In this document: positions 28,728 through 40,627 of the stretch, in pieces
Position numbering within the stretch: position 1 is the first letter of the stretch
Layout of the letters: every line of letters begins with the position of its first letter
Source: Listeria rocourtiae FSL F6-920
GTDB lineage: Bacteria; Bacillota; Bacilli; Lactobacillales; Listeriaceae
Length of the DNA stretch: 64,000 nt
Reading direction: 5' to 3'
Assembly (NCBI RefSeq): GCF_000525975.1
Contig: NZ_AODK01000003.1
Location: 1-64,000 of the forward strand
The notes under the pieces: generated by a model
What the model was told of the DNA's origin: nothing
What the model saw: the letters and a program-made list of their open reading frames with translations, nothing else
Databases searched by the model: none
Position numbers and translations under genes: made by a program

Positions 28728-29900
28728 CTATTCCTCCTTGATGGCTTTTGCCCCATCACTAATATTTGCAATATAAAACGCAGCGGGATAGCCAATCTTA
28801 TCCTCATAGGCCAGCCCAACTTTTTCAATGAACGCATCCGTGCGAGCTGTTTCCACGATAGCAATTGCACACCCACCAAAACCAGCACCTGTCATCCGCG
28901 CTCCTAAAACGCCTGGTTGCTCCCAAGCCGTTTCCACTAACATATCTAATTCTACCCCAGTTACATGATAATCGTCACGTAAAGAGATGTGAGATTGATT
29001 AATTAATTCGCCAAATGTCATCAAATCTCCATTTTTAAGTGCTTTTGTTGCTAAAATTGTCCGTTCATTCTCACTCACTGCATGGCGTGCCCGCCGAACG
29101 AGCGTCTCATTCGAAATCAAATGTTGGTACTTCTCAAAATTTTCCAGATCTAATTCACCAAGTGTCTTCGCAGAAAGTTCTTTCTGTAACTCCTCCAGCG
29201 CCTGCTCACATTGACTTCGACGCTCATTGTATTTCGAATCCGCCAGCTCACGTCGCTTATTTGTGTTCATAATCACAATCGTATAACCATCAAGCTTCAC
29301 CGGAACCAGTTCATACTCAAGCGTATTACAATCCAACAAAATCGCCATATCTTTCTGACCCATCCCAATTGCAAACTGATCCATAATTCCTGAATTCACA
29401 CCAATAAACGCATTCTCTACCCGTTTTCCAGTCAAAATCAACTCCATATTTGCCAGTTCCAGTCCAAACAACCGCTCTAAAATAACGCCTGTCAACAACT
29501 CAATCGAAGCCGAAGAAGAAAGTCCAGCTCCATTCGGAATATTACCCCAATACAAAATATCCATCCCTTGATTAATCTCGTGACCAGCCTCTTTCAAATA
29601 CTTTATCATACCCTTCGGATAGTTCGTCCAACTATCTTCTTTGCGATATTCCAAGTCGGCCAATTCAAACGAAATAATTCCCAAATCCTCAAAGTTAAGT
29701 GAGATCAAGCGAACCGTCGTATCTTCTCGTTTCGCTGCAATCGCATAAGTCCCAAGTGTAATCGAACACGGAAAAACATGCCCTCCATTGTAATCTGTAT
29801 GCTCCCCAATTAAATTAATACGACCAGGGGCAAAAAACAACGCACCATCCGTGCGATTAAAACTCTGAGCAAAATCTGCTTTCAATTTTGAAAAATCCAT
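28728..29900 (-). CDS. galK: Galactokinase GalK
   Basis: About 390 residues, GHMP kinase. The galactokinase signature is GRINLIGEHTDYNGGHVFP. The ATP loop is IPNGAGLSSSASIELL, and GARMTGAGFGGCAIAIV lies near the C-terminus. The start is taken at ATG 29900 (MDFSKLK), 9 nt after GGAGG; frames beginning upstream would run through the ribosome site. First gene of the operon and directly behind the operator/promoter at 29942-29986. Confidence 0.95.
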   Translation of the reverse strand: MDFSKLKADFAQSFNRTDGALFFAPGRINLIGEHTDYNGGHVFPCSITLGTYAIAAKREDTTVRLISLNFEDLGIISFELADLEYRKEDSWTNYPKGMIKYLKEAGHEINQGMDILYWGNIPNGAGLSSSASIELLTGVILERLFGLELANMELILTGKRVENAFIGVNSGIMDQFAIGMGQKDMAILLDCNTLEYELVPVKLDGYTIVIMNTNKRRELADSKYNERRSQCEQALEELQKELSAKTLGELDLENFEKYQHLISNETLVRRARHAVSENERTILATKALKNGDLMTFGELINQSHISLRDDYHVTGVELDMLVETAWEQPGVLGARMTGAGFGGCAIAIVETARTDAFIEKVGLAYEDKIGYPAAFYIANISDGAKAIKEE

Positions 29901-29941
29901 TCTCATATACCTCCACACTCAATATAAGTTCTCTTAGGCTC

Positions 29942-29986
29942 ATTATAATTTATTTAGTAAAATTTATCAACTAATTTTACTAAATA
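29942..29986 (-). promoter_or_regulatory. gal operon promoter with overlapping palindromic operator
   Basis: On the minus strand TTGATA (29970-29965), a 17-bp spacer and TATAAT (29947-29942) make a good sigma-A promoter. A perfect 14-bp inverted repeat (29951-29964 and 29973-29986, half TATTTAGTAAAATT) with an 8-bp gap straddles the -35 and spacer, so a bound repressor would block transcription. It is the probable GalR site. Confidence 0.82.
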
Positions 29987-30082
29987 TTTTTAGTAGTCCG
30001 CGATATTGCTGTTAATTTTATTGGTATCCCTTTTTATAGCACGTATTATAATAGCTTTATCAAATAATTAGGAGATGATAAA

Positions 30083-31171
30083 ATGAGTTTACATAACGAT
30101 GACGAAAGGAGCACGAATAGCATGATTACAGAACAGTCAAAAATTGATCATTTTTACGATATGCTCATCAAAAAAGATTCCAATTATGAAGGTGTCTTCT
30201 ATGTAGGCGTGAAAACGACAGGCATACTTTGTCGCCCCACGTGCCCAGCAAAAAAGCCTAACAAAGAGAATTGTGAGTTTTTCGATACAGCGCAAGAAGC
30301 ACTTTTAGCTTCCTATCGACCGTGTAAACGATGCCAGCCGCTGAGCAATCCGAGTAAACTATCCGTAGAAGTCAAACTACTCGTCCAAGCCATCGAGGCA
30401 CATCCCGAACGTAAATGGACCGATAAAGATTTTGATGAACTCTCCATCAGTGCTAATACTGCTAGGCGACAATTTAAAAAACAATTCGGTATGACATTCA
30501 TTGAATACGCACGAGCGAGACGGCTTGGCTTCGCTTTTGACTATATTCGTAACGGTAAACCTATTATAGAGGCACAACTAGAAGGTGGTTACAATTCAGG
30601 AAACGGTTTCCGCGATGCTTTTACACGAACAATGGGAACAATCCCTAAAAAAGCAACATCACTAAATATGTTCGTATCCAAATGGCTTGAAACACCGCTT
30701 GGATCAATGATTGCCATTGCAAATGATAGCGCCCTAGTCTTATTAGAATTCGTTGACCGGCGTGGTTTAGAAACCGAAATTGAATCCTTACGAACAAAAT
30801 GGCATGCTGCTGTAATTCCAGGTGAAAGTCCGATTTTTGAGCAATTAGCGCGGGAACTGGATGCTTATTTTGAAGGAAGCCTCTCCGTTTTTGAGACACC
30901 GATTACTTATATTGGCTCACGATTTCAACAAACTGTTTGGCGTGAACTTCAAAAAATTCCTATCGGTTCCACTACATCATATGCTCAATTAGCTATAAAA
31001 ATCGGTCATCCAAAAGCATTTCGAGCCGTTGCAAGAGCAAATGGTGCCAATCAAATCTCCATACTCGTTCCATGTCATCGTGTGATTGGAAGCGATGGTT
31101 CTCTAACTGGCTATGGTGGTGGTATCCCACGTAAAGAATGGCTACTGACACACGAGAAAAATAATGCGTAA
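30083..31171 (+). CDS. ada: Ada-type bifunctional methylphosphotriester/O6-alkylguanine methyltransferase and regulator
   Basis: A 362-residue fusion. The N-terminal Ada zinc domain (GILCRPTCPAKKP, then RPCKRCQP) takes methyl groups from phosphotriesters. A central AraC-type helix-turn-helix covers about residues 105-190. The C-terminal methyltransferase has the active Cys in ILVPCHRVIG. It repairs alkylated DNA and, when methylated, activates its own response. ATG 30083 follows AGGAG. It is a single gene divergent from galK. Confidence 0.93.
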   Translation: MSLHNDDERSTNSMITEQSKIDHFYDMLIKKDSNYEGVFYVGVKTTGILCRPTCPAKKPNKENCEFFDTAQEALLASYRPCKRCQPLSNPSKLSVEVKLLVQAIEAHPERKWTDKDFDELSISANTARRQFKKQFGMTFIEYARARRLGFAFDYIRNGKPIIEAQLEGGYNSGNGFRDAFTRTMGTIPKKATSLNMFVSKWLETPLGSMIAIANDSALVLLEFVDRRGLETEIESLRTKWHAAVIPGESPIFEQLARELDAYFEGSLSVFETPITYIGSRFQQTVWRELQKIPIGSTTSYAQLAIKIGHPKAFRAVARANGANQISILVPCHRVIGSDGSLTGYGGGIPRKEWLLTHEKNNA

Positions 31172-31177
31172 AAAAAA

Positions 31178-31223
31178 GAGAGGGGCTGAAATCAACTCTA
31201 ATGCTGATTTTGCTCCTCTATTT
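31178..31223. terminator. Terminator after ada
   Basis: AGAGGGGC and GAAATCA pair with TGATTT and GCTCCTCT around a short loop, with A8 to the left and a T-rich right side. Confidence 0.8.
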
Positions 31224-31282
31224 CAATATCCTATCTACAATACTATTGCGCATTCTAACCGATATTTCGTAAAATCAGATTA

Positions 31283-31326
31283 CAAAAAACAGTCAACCAC
31301 ATCTAAAATCTAGATTTAGTCGACTG
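31283..31326 (-). terminator. Terminator after trxB
   Basis: On the minus strand CAGTC pairs with GACTG. An inner ATCTAGAT palindrome lies in the loop, and T6 follows. Confidence 0.7.
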
Positions 31327-31341
31327 CTACCTATTTTAATA

Positions 31342-32313
<972 letters not shown>

Positions 32314-32365
32314 CTAACCATAGAACTATCGTAAACCTTCACACGTTTTACGTCCATTTATCTGC

Positions 32366-33841
32366 TCAAAACACTTCGATTTCAAGCAAATACTTGCGAA
32401 GCGTCGCAACAGAAACGCCAAACCATTCGGCAATCACTTTCTGCGTTCCAAACTTAAATCGATACAGAATCGCCGCAGCCAATCCATCCAAATTTTTCGT
32501 CCGCAAATCATATTTCTGATCAATCGAACGCTTCATAAAATCAAGGACAAATAAATACATCGGAGCCGTCTTTACTCTTGCAGGGAAATCTAATTCTTCA
32601 AAACGCCCCAAAATCGCGATTGCCCCATTACAATTAGCGGCATCCCGACTATCGGGTAAAAACTCAAACTCAGAGAAAATTAAATGCTCAAAAAAGTCCC
32701 ATCCAGTCATATCAAAGTAATCATTGAACATAACTAAAGCGGGCTGTTTATCAGAAACTGTCAGCAAATATACACCAAACAAGTGCTCCAATCTATCATC
32801 ACTTGCTAATTTCTCTAAAACCAGGCGTTCATCATTCGCTAATAAATCAGGATATTCCCACGGGAACGCTAAATCTTCACCATCAATCAATGTGAAATGA
32901 TCCCAAAAATCCCGCGCCTCATCAAGACGCCCTAAAAAGAAGGCCGTTTCCGCTCTGTAATAATAATAGGCATACCGATCCAAGATTTCCAACTGATCCA
33001 CTTTCACAAACAAGTAATCCGCATGTTTATATTCACCAGCCATTGCATAAATCCGCGCCAATTTTTCACGTTGCGATGACATAAATGGCTCCACTTTCCC
33101 AAGCTCTTTCAAAATGGCATCCGCCTGCTCCCATTGTGCCTGATAATGGGCATACAAATAGAGCTCGCACAACGCCATGAAATTTCCAGGGTCGCGTGCC
33201 AACACATCTTCTAATATCGCCAAACCTTCCACAAATCGCTCTTCTTTGAAACGAATCCCAGCAAGTTCTATATACGCCTGCCAAAAAGTTGGTTTTTTCC
33301 CAATCTCAGCAATTAAAAACTGGCTGACCTCATCTAATTTATCTTCTGATATTAGCTGATCCACCTTCATTTTAAAGGCGAAGAAATCCTTCTCAACTTC
33401 TGACATATCACTAACGCCAAAACTCGAGAGGGGAGCTTCTTCCATGATAAGCTGAATTAAATCTTTTGCTTCCTCCACATATTCGCCTTCAGAAACAAGT
33501 GCTAAATACTTGTTCGCGTGCTGCAATGCTTGCTTGAACTCTTTCATATATGCATAATTGTTTGCCATAAAATAATAACAATAATGAATATCATCCGCCT
33601 CATCCAACACACGACGCAAAATCTGATTGGACTTATCAAACTGAGCTAACTCTGTATAACAAATAGCCAGCTGACACATAATCACAGGCTCATCTGGCTC
33701 AAAAAAAGCCGCACGTTCCAGATATCGCAAAGCTTCCGACATCTCCTGATTACGAAAAGCCTCGATGCCTCGCTGAAAATAAAACTCCCCATTCGGTCTA
33801 AACGGATAAATTTTGTTACTATCCTCTTTACTATTTTTCAA
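32366..33841 (-). CDS. TPR-repeat protein, YvcD-like
   Basis: About 491 residues. The start is read as TTG 33841 (LKNSKEDSNK), with GGAGG 8 nt upstream; a frame from 33892 would have no ribosome site. Several tetratricopeptide repeats (ALRYLERAAFFEPDEPV, GLAILEDVLARDPGNFMAL) fill the N-terminal two thirds. The C-terminus contains a helix-turn-helix-like segment (QKVIAEWFGVSVATLRKYLLE). The same gene lies beside trxB in other Listeria and Bacillus. The exact role is unknown. Confidence 0.82.
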   Translation of the reverse strand: MKNSKEDSNKIYPFRPNGEFYFQRGIEAFRNQEMSEALRYLERAAFFEPDEPVIMCQLAICYTELAQFDKSNQILRRVLDEADDIHYCYYFMANNYAYMKEFKQALQHANKYLALVSEGEYVEEAKDLIQLIMEEAPLSSFGVSDMSEVEKDFFAFKMKVDQLISEDKLDEVSQFLIAEIGKKPTFWQAYIELAGIRFKEERFVEGLAILEDVLARDPGNFMALCELYLYAHYQAQWEQADAILKELGKVEPFMSSQREKLARIYAMAGEYKHADYLFVKVDQLEILDRYAYYYYRAETAFFLGRLDEARDFWDHFTLIDGEDLAFPWEYPDLLANDERLVLEKLASDDRLEHLFGVYLLTVSDKQPALVMFNDYFDMTGWDFFEHLIFSEFEFLPDSRDAANCNGAIAILGRFEELDFPARVKTAPMYLFVLDFMKRSIDQKYDLRTKNLDGLAAAILYRFKFGTQKVIAEWFGVSVATLRKYLLEIEVF

Positions 33842-33907
33842 ATTTTTAACCTCCGCGCATTTTCCAAGTAAGTTGAGTATACCATAAAACAAAGCAATCA
33901 GGGGGAG

Positions 33908-34396
33908 TTACTTTTCTAGTTCACTTATAACAATCGGATTCCCACGAGCAAAACTGCGCGCTGGAATATCCTTTGAGACGACCGCACCTGCTCCAATGAC
34001 AGCTCCATCGCCGATACTTACACCAGGTAAAATCGTCACATTCGCGCCAATCATGACCTCATCACCAATCGTCACATCTCCAATACGGTACTCCTGAATC
34101 AAATATTCATGCGTCAAAATCGTCGTATTAAAACCAATCACCGAATTTCGCCCAATCGTAATTCTCTCCGGATAAAAAAGGTCCACTGTCACCTTGTAGG
34201 CAATGGATGTGTTCTCACCAATTTTCATACCCAAACCATGCCGATAAAGCCACCGTTTCCCCCGCATAAAAGGAAAAATACGCCCGCATTCAATCACAAG
34301 CGTATTCTTCAATGTGCGCCCAAACGACACTGTTTTATATACTTTCCAAAGTGGATTTACACCATCATTCGCCTTAAATCGTTTCGTTCGGCGCAC
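33908..34396 (-). CDS. Left-handed beta-helix acyltransferase
   Basis: 162 residues with hexapeptide repeats (IGENTS, IGRNSV, IGDEVM, IGANVT, IGDGAV, IGAGAV), typical of LbH O- or N-acetyltransferases. The acceptor is unknown; homologues beside ppaX/lgt (YvoF type) are thought to act on sugars or the envelope. The ATG overlaps the ppaX stop by one base, so the two are translationally coupled. Confidence 0.88.
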   Translation of the reverse strand: MRRTKRFKANDGVNPLWKVYKTVSFGRTLKNTLVIECGRIFPFMRGKRWLYRHGLGMKIGENTSIAYKVTVDLFYPERITIGRNSVIGFNTTILTHEYLIQEYRIGDVTIGDEVMIGANVTILPGVSIGDGAVIGAGAVVSKDIPARSFARGNPIVISELEK

Positions 34397-35046
34397 TAAT
34401 CTTCCCTCGCAATATCCAAAAGGTCACCCATCGAATTCAAAATATACGTTGGGTTGTAGCCTCTTAAATAATCCGCACCACGAATTGCCCAAGCAACACC
34501 AGCACTTTTCACATTCGCATTTTGTGCCGCTTCAATATCATGGTAATTATCACCGACCATAATCGCTTCGTCTGCTGTCGAATTGAGCAATTTCAACGCC
34601 ATCTTAATGCCCTCTGGATCTGGTTTTGGCGCCGCAACTTGATCTAAACCAATCACAACTTGGAAGTATTTATCCAAACCAGTCGTTTGAAGTCCTTTTA
34701 AAATCATGTCATACATTTTAGTAGAAACGATAGCCAATTTATAATCTTCCTCATACAGCGCTCTAATCGCTTCATAAACCCCATCATATTCCAAAATTAA
34801 TTCATCGTGATGCAATTTATTAAACGCCCGGTAATGATCCACCATTTCCTGCGCTTTTTCCGGATTTAACCCCGTAAACGTATCAATCAAGGAAGGCCCA
34901 ATAAACGGCAAAATATCCTCGCGCTCATATGTTCTCTCTGGAAAATAAACTCCCAACGTATGTTGAAACGTTTTAATAATCAATTCATTCGTATTGATCA
35001 AAGTCCCGTCTAAATCAAATAATAAAGTCGTAATCTTCTTAGTCAT
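34396..35046 (-). CDS. ppaX: Pyrophosphatase PpaX (HAD family)
   Basis: 216 residues. HAD motifs: [11 protein letters not shown] (nucleophile Asp), VSTK, and [15 protein letters not shown]. In Bacillus the enzyme hydrolyses pyrophosphate released when HprK/P dephosphorylates HPr-Ser-P, and it is encoded with hprK and lgt as here. The gene starts 21 nt after lgt. Confidence 0.93.
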   Translation of the reverse strand: MTKKITTLLFDLDGTLINTNELIIKTFQHTLGVYFPERTYEREDILPFIGPSLIDTFTGLNPEKAQEMVDHYRAFNKLHHDELILEYDGVYEAIRALYEEDYKLAIVSTKMYDMILKGLQTTGLDKYFQVVIGLDQVAAPKPDPEGIKMALKLLNSTADEAIMVGDNYHDIEAAQNANVKSAGVAWAIRGADYLRGYNPTYILNSMGDLLDIARED

Positions 35047-35067
35047 GTGTACTCCCTCTCCAAAGCT

Positions 35068-35904
35068 CTATTTCTTCTTCGCGATACCGTACTTATCTTC
35101 CAAATAATATGGACGATTCTTCTTCACGCGGAAGTACGCAATCAAGGCCACCGAAACCGCCACAAGCACAATCGAAATAAACTGTGCCATCCGAAGCGTA
35201 TCAGTCAACATCAAACTATCCGTCCGCAATCCTTCAATAAAGTAACGTCCCACCGAATACCAAATGACATAAGACAAGAACAATTCTCCACGCAAAATCC
35301 GCGTCCGGCGCAAAATGAGTAACACAACAAACCCAATCACATTCCAAATCGACTCATACAAGAAAGTCGGCTGATAATAAACCCCATCAATGTACATTTG
35401 ATTAATAATAAAGTCCGGCAAATGCAATCCTTCTAAAAAAGCACGTGTCGTCGGTCCACCGTGAGCCTCTTGATTCATAAAATTGCCCCAGCGCCCAATC
35501 GCCTGAGCAATAATCAGACTCGGTGCAACAATATCTGCTAACTGCCAAAACGAAACTTTTTTAATACGCGAAAAGATAATCGCTGTCAGCACAGAACCAA
35601 TCAACGCCCCATGAATCGCAATTCCACCTTGCCAAATCTTAATAACTTCATTCAAATGGTCTTTATAATAACTCCACTCAAACAGCACATAATAAATACG
35701 TGCACTAATAATCGCAATTGGAATCGCCCAAATGAGCAAATCCACTAATAATTCTTTATCCACGTTGCGTTTGGTCGCTTCTTGTAACGCAATAAGTAGC
35801 GCCACAACAACAGCCGTCGCAATAATAACACCATACCAGCGTATCGATAATCCACCTAATTGAATGGCAACTGGGTCCAGCGCCGCTAAATTCAAGTTCA
35901 TCAT
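35068..35904 (-). CDS. lgt: Prolipoprotein diacylglyceryl transferase Lgt
   Basis: A 278-residue polytopic membrane enzyme. The Lgt signature is [16 protein letters not shown], and the first helices carry [12 protein letters not shown]. It transfers diacylglycerol from phosphatidylglycerol to the lipobox Cys of prolipoproteins such as the PstS and island lipoproteins in this window. It follows hprK by 27 nt. Confidence 0.97.
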   Translation of the reverse strand: MMNLNLAALDPVAIQLGGLSIRWYGVIIATAVVVALLIALQEATKRNVDKELLVDLLIWAIPIAIISARIYYVLFEWSYYKDHLNEVIKIWQGGIAIHGALIGSVLTAIIFSRIKKVSFWQLADIVAPSLIIAQAIGRWGNFMNQEAHGGPTTRAFLEGLHLPDFIINQMYIDGVYYQPTFLYESIWNVIGFVVLLILRRTRILRGELFLSYVIWYSVGRYFIEGLRTDSLMLTDTLRMAQFISIVLVAVSVALIAYFRVKKNRPYYLEDKYGIAKKK

Positions 35905-35931
35905 GCCCCTACTTTCTAAGACAAATTAGAC

Positions 35932-36870
35932 TCAATCTGTCATACTACTATTTTGGCCAATAAGGTTATTTAAATCTTGTGTAAAACGCTCTGCTGCATT
36001 ATATCCCATGTTTTTCAGACGGAAGTTCATCGCAGCAACTTCTATAATAACCGCGAGATTTCGCCCAGGACGCACCGGTACCGTAATTTTCGGTACATCA
36101 ATATCAAAAATACGAATCTTCTCTTCATCAAGTCCCACGCGATCATAATGCTTATCAGGATCCCAACTTTCAAGATGCACGACAATCGTAATTTTCTTGC
36201 TAGAGCGCACAGCCCCAGCACCGAACAATGTCATCACATTAATAATTCCCAATCCACGAATCTCCAACAAATGCTCAATAATCGGTGGTGACTGACCAAT
36301 AAGCGTCAACTCATCTTCCTGTCTAATCTCAACATTATCATCCGCAACCAGCCGATGCCCGCGTTTCACAAGCTCAAGCGCCGTCTCACTCTTACCAACG
36401 CCACTTGATCCCATAATCATCACGCCAAGCCCATAAATATCAACAAGCACACCATGCATCGAAATCACTGGCGCCAATTTACTTTCCAGATAATTGGTTA
36501 CATATACAGATAGTCGCGTTGTTTTAAGCTTCGATCGCAAAACTGGAATCTTAGCCTCTGCTGCCGCCTGTACCAACTCTTTCGGTGCCTCCAAGTGTCG
36601 TGACACAACAAATGCTGGCGTACGATTCGTACACATTTGACGAAAACGCTTCAAGCATTCATCACTCGACATCCCTTCTGAAAAAGAAATTTCCGTCATA
36701 CCAAATAGCTGCACCCGATCCTCCGGGTAATAAGAAAAGAAACCAGTCAACTCTAAACCTGGCCGTGATAAATCGCTCGTCAAGATTGGGCGTTCCAACC
36801 CCTCTTCCCCACAAATCAACTCCAAATTTAGACGCTCCATTAAATCTTTCACCGTTACTGATTTTGTCAT
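35932..36870 (-). CDS. hprK: HPr kinase/phosphorylase HprK
   Basis: About 312 residues from ATG 36870 ([10 protein letters not shown]), 8 nt after GGAGG; the longer frame upstream is not used. The P-loop is [14 protein letters not shown], and the HprK signature follows ([15 protein letters not shown]). It phosphorylates HPr at Ser46 for catabolite repression and also removes the phosphate. First gene of the hprK-lgt-ppaX group. Confidence 0.97.
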   Translation of the reverse strand: MTKSVTVKDLMERLNLELICGEEGLERPILTSDLSRPGLELTGFFSYYPEDRVQLFGMTEISFSEGMSSDECLKRFRQMCTNRTPAFVVSRHLEAPKELVQAAAEAKIPVLRSKLKTTRLSVYVTNYLESKLAPVISMHGVLVDIYGLGVMIMGSSGVGKSETALELVKRGHRLVADDNVEIRQEDELTLIGQSPPIIEHLLEIRGLGIINVMTLFGAGAVRSSKKITIVVHLESWDPDKHYDRVGLDEEKIRIFDIDVPKITVPVRPGRNLAVIIEVAAMNFRLKNMGYNAAERFTQDLNNLIGQNSSMTD

Positions 36871-37063
36871 GAAAGTACCTCCATTAGTCAACAGGCAAAA
36901 AGCTTCAAACACAGCCCATCCCGCTAATCCTTTTTGTCTACAAGCTATACCTCATTTTAGCACTTTCTCATTTTTAAGGCTACCTATTTTTAAGGTATCA
37001 GCAAGAAACCCCGAAAGTAAGCGATTCTTCATTTACGAAGTCCTGCTATTTCGAGGTCTCATT

Positions 37064-37417
37064 TTATCGTGGATTCTTATCCCAAAGTACTGAATTGATT
37101 ACCATATTCGCGAGCGACATCAATAGTGCAATAACTAAAGCTGTTCCAAAACTATCAATCTGAATATAGCTGTCTAGGAAAAACGATGTCAACTCCAGCA
37201 TCATTGCGTTCACAACGAAAGTAAACAATCCTAGTGTAAAAATATTAATCGGCAATGTCAAAATGAGGAGAATCGGTCTCACCAACATATTCAAAATCGC
37301 CAATACAAAACTTGCAACAACCGCACCTGTAAATCCTTCTACGTGAAAACTATCGAAGAATCCAGATAGAGCGACAAATAATATCGCATTAATTAAAACT
37401 CCTGCTATCCAGCGCAT
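37064..37417 (-). CDS. YvlD-type membrane protein (phage holin family IV-like)
   Basis: 117 residues with four hydrophobic segments and the family block NMLVRPILLILTLPINIFTLGLF in part. The holin label for this family is historical. With PspC and DUF4097 neighbours it matches the Bacillus yvlABCD set tied to envelope stress. It lies 10 nt after the small PspC gene. Confidence 0.85.
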   Translation of the reverse strand: MRWIAGVLINAILFVALSGFFDSFHVEGFTGAVVASFVLAILNMLVRPILLILTLPINIFTLGLFTFVVNAMMLELTSFFLDSYIQIDSFGTALVIALLMSLANMVINSVLWDKNPR

Positions 37418-37426
37418 TTACTTGGA

Positions 37427-37621
37427 TCACTCCCAACTTGAATTAGCTGGCATAAGAATGGCTAAAATAATGTAGATAAGAATTCCTGTTCCAAAACTTA
37501 AGAACGATAGTAGCACATACGCGATACGAACCCACGTTGCGTCCCATCCGAAGTATTCAGCAATTCCGCCACATACACCTGCTAGCATTTTTTGTGATGA
37601 TGATTTCGTTAATTTTTTCAT
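37427..37621 (-). CDS. Small PspC-domain protein
   Basis: 64 residues, essentially a single PspC domain: LTKSSSQKMLAGVCGGIAEY, then YFGWDATWVRIAYVLLSF and one or two membrane helices. It probably senses or supports membrane integrity, as in Psp systems. AGGAGG precedes the ATG. Confidence 0.88.
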   Translation of the reverse strand: MKKLTKSSSQKMLAGVCGGIAEYFGWDATWVRIAYVLLSFLSFGTGILIYIILAILMPANSSWE

Positions 37622-37641
37622 GGTATTTCCTCCTATGTTAA

Positions 37642-38917
37642 TTATACTTGTTTTTCTTCTAATTCGGTAATTTTAATGATGCCAGTGTCTACTGTTGCTT
37701 GTAATGTTGCAACGCTCATCTCTTCTGAATTTTGTGTAAACACAAGGGACTTATTAGATTCATCCCATACTTTCGCGTTTTTTTAAATCAAAATAAATTT
37801 TTTCGCGTTTGGTTCCAAGCGTACCATCGACATTCCAAGTTGCCGGGACTTGAATACGAATATCACCATTTGGTGCTTTCAAATCTGCCGCAGTCGCCTT
37901 ATCATTTTGGAGAATATAGCCAACATCACCTTGTTCAGCAACTGCTACCGTTGTTTGGAAATCACCAGTTACTGATACGTCACCTTTAGCCGTATGCAAT
38001 TCAATATTTTCAACCTTACCACTCTTGAATAAAATTTCGCCATCTTCCGTACTCGCAACAAGGAATTTCCCTGCTGCTCCAGTTGACCTAATATCACCGT
38101 GGCGTACTTTCAGCGTACTATCATCAACTTCCATGTCATCATATTTCAAGTTACCGTTCAATAATTGAATTCTAACTTGCTCATAGACACGTTTTGGAAT
38201 CGTCAACACGATATCAGTTTTCAATGCATCGTTCTTTGATTCAAACACAAAGCGGTCATTTGACATGTCCAATGTTGTTTGGCCGAAAAAATAATCCCAC
38301 AGCTTCTCTTCACTAAGCTGCTGAATTGCTCGAGCCTTGTTGTGAACGGAAAGCACGGTACGCATTTTCATATCTTCTTTGTCCCAGGCGCGAATAATGA
38401 TATCGCCTGTTGCAATCTTTAGTTCCATTGTGCGGAAAGTTGTATTGTTAAATTCAAATTCACGAATTGGTCTTGGACGTGCCGTTTTTTGATTGCTGTG
38501 CATCCTATTTCCCATATTTCCATGATTTTGACGATGAGCACCATGACGTCCACGCATTTCTTTAGCACGTTCAATATGACGGCGTTGCATTTCTTTAGCG
38601 CGTTCTGTATGTGCTGCTTGCGCTTGTTTGATACGCTCGCTTTTTGATTCCATTCTTCTTTCATGACGATCATATTTATCTTTCATCTTCTGATTATGTC
38701 GATCGATAACTTCATCATAACTCGTATCTTCGGAAGGGATGAGGAACAAGGCAATAATATAAGCAATAACCCCGATCATCGTTTTCCAAGAAATAATTAT
38801 AAGTACAACATAGATAATTCGTAAAACATTGGCATCAATACCGAGATATTCTGATAAACCGCCGAAAACCCCACCTATTTTACGATCTGATCTGGATCTC
38901 CTTAATTTTTTGTTCAT
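37642..38917 (-). CDS. PspC domain fused to a DUF4097-like adhesin domain, frameshifted near the end
   Basis: Starts at ATG 38917 (MNKKLRRS) after AAGGAAGG. Residues 1-65 are PspC (KIGGVFGGLSEYLGIDANVLR). A basic, repeat-rich linker follows (RHIERAKEMRGRHGAHR). A beta-helical DUF4097 region makes up the rest (LLNGNLKYDDMEV, HTAKGDVSVTGDF). As given it ends at 37760. Removing one base from T7 at 37778-37784 restores DLKNAKVWDE and a further 40 or so residues to a stop at 37642. Confidence 0.85.
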
Positions 38918-39009
38918 CACTGTTCCTTCCTTTCATTTCTAAATATGTAGCAAAACTCGCTACTCCTCAAGTTCGAATGAGACAGCCTCAAGCGAATAGC
39001 GAGTTTCTC

Positions 39010-40235
39010 TTATTTAACGTCCTTTACTCTCACATTACCAGTTGTTGCTTCTGCTTCGATTTTCAAAACAGCTTCATTTGATTTAGGTAATTTTGTGAAA
39101 AGAATTGTTTTATTTACAGAATCAGATGTCTCATCAAGCACATCTGCATCAGAAATACCGAGGTTAATCTTACCAAGGTTCGTATGCAATTTGCCATCTA
39201 CACCTAAATCACTTGGTACTTGAAGTTCGATGTTTCCAACGCCCGTCTTTTGTTTTCAAGAAGCTAGAATCAAGATTTGTCAAAGTAAATGCAATATTTC
39301 CTGTTTTCGTTTGTAAATTAGTTGAATCAAAAGCACCCTTAGCAGAAACGTTGCCGTGGAATGTTTTTAGTGATAAATCACGAACCGTGCCATTATTTAC
39401 GCGAACATTTCCGTTAATGGATTCAATCTCTGTTAACGTCGTATTCAATGTACCTACACTAATATTACCGTTCGTAGTTTTAGCAAACATATCACGACCA
39501 GTCAAACCTTCAATATGAAGATTACCGTTCAAAATTTTGATAGAAACATAGTCATACTCGCGCTCTGGCAAGTAAACGGTCAAGTTTGTTACCACTTGTT
39601 TCGATGGTGACTGGAAGCGTAATGTCTCTTCATCAACGCGTAATGTTGTTTTGTCGAAGAAGATTTGTAATGCTTCCTCTTCTGGGTATTCTTTGAAAAG
39701 CTTGATATTCGCATGTACCTTTACATCATTGCTATCCCAAGTCTTGAATTCTACATTACCATTGGCAATCTCAAACTCTAGAATAGATAAAGTTGTGTCA
39801 TGATATACAAAATCACGCTCTAATTTTGTAGAAGTAAGGAATGGAATCGGCATATCCTTCACTTGCTCAAATGCATTATTCAAAAATTTGCCGAACTTTT
39901 CTCCTGCTTGGGAAAGCTCATCCATGATTTGGCGACCAGTATCTTGTTGCTTTGCCTGATTAGCCTCTGATTTTTGTTTAGGTTGTGGACGTTTCTTATA
40001 AGAAGCACCACCGCGATATGGATTCTCTTTCGTATTCCAACCTTGCGAATAATCGTATTCTTCCTGAACTTCCTCTTGCACATCATCCTCCACTGTTTGA
40101 GAAGAACGAATATCCTCTGCTGTGGCACTTTTTCCTTCTTTTTTTAGAAATATTCTCAAGTAATGTTAGCGCTTCTTCCGTAGAAATAATACCTTGTTTA
40201 ACTAATTCTAAAATACGTTTGCGTTCGTTTTCCAT
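39010..40235 (-). CDS. YvlB-like DUF4097 protein, two frameshifts
   Basis: The real start is ATG 40235 (MENERKRILELV, a short SHOCT-like helical domain), after GGAGG. A break in T7 at 40139-40145 (SKKEGKSAT when repaired) and one near 39248-39256 (KTKTGVGNIELQV when repaired) split it. The repaired protein is about 407 residues and ends at VRVKDVK with a stop at 39010. The C-terminal half is the repetitive beta-strand DUF4097 fold (ILNGNLHIEGL, TTNGNISVGTL, SINGNVRVNNG). Likely part of an envelope-stress module with the PspC genes. Confidence 0.85.
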
Positions 40236-40387
40236 GTTTTTTCCTCCTCGTGGAAATAAAGCGATATCCCTTAAGTATTTGTCCTCTTTGATTATTAGCT
40301 TTAACTGATAACTCTATTATGAGGGACAAGATGCTTTCTGTCATACAACCAGAGTATGATTATTTGTTAGTTAAATAGATGTATAAA

Positions 40388-40562
40388 AAAAAATCGGCGA
40401 CAAATGTTTGCATTCAGGAGGTTTTGTGGACTTTGCTTAACTTCTTGCATGATAGAGGAAACTACCCTCCCCCTGCTTTCAGTCATTACATACATCAGTA
40501 TGCGCAACTCTCTAGCTTCCACCAAGTTACCTGAATACAAACGCTTTCGCTCGATTTGTGTG
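40388..40562. repeat. Dispersed palindromic element, copy 2 (inverted, medium)
   Basis: Reverse-oriented relative to copy 1. It starts AAATCGGCGACAAATG and ends CGCTCGATTTGTGTGT. About 70 bp of the core match copy 1 closely, including GCTTAACTTCTTGCATG and CTGCTTTCAGTCAT. It lies between the YvlB-like gene and uvrA. Confidence 0.8.
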
Positions 40563-40627
40563 TAACTAAATATACAGTTTTACAGAAAAGAAATTAAGCG
40601 CCTTAGTATTATTTAGAATAATCCCCA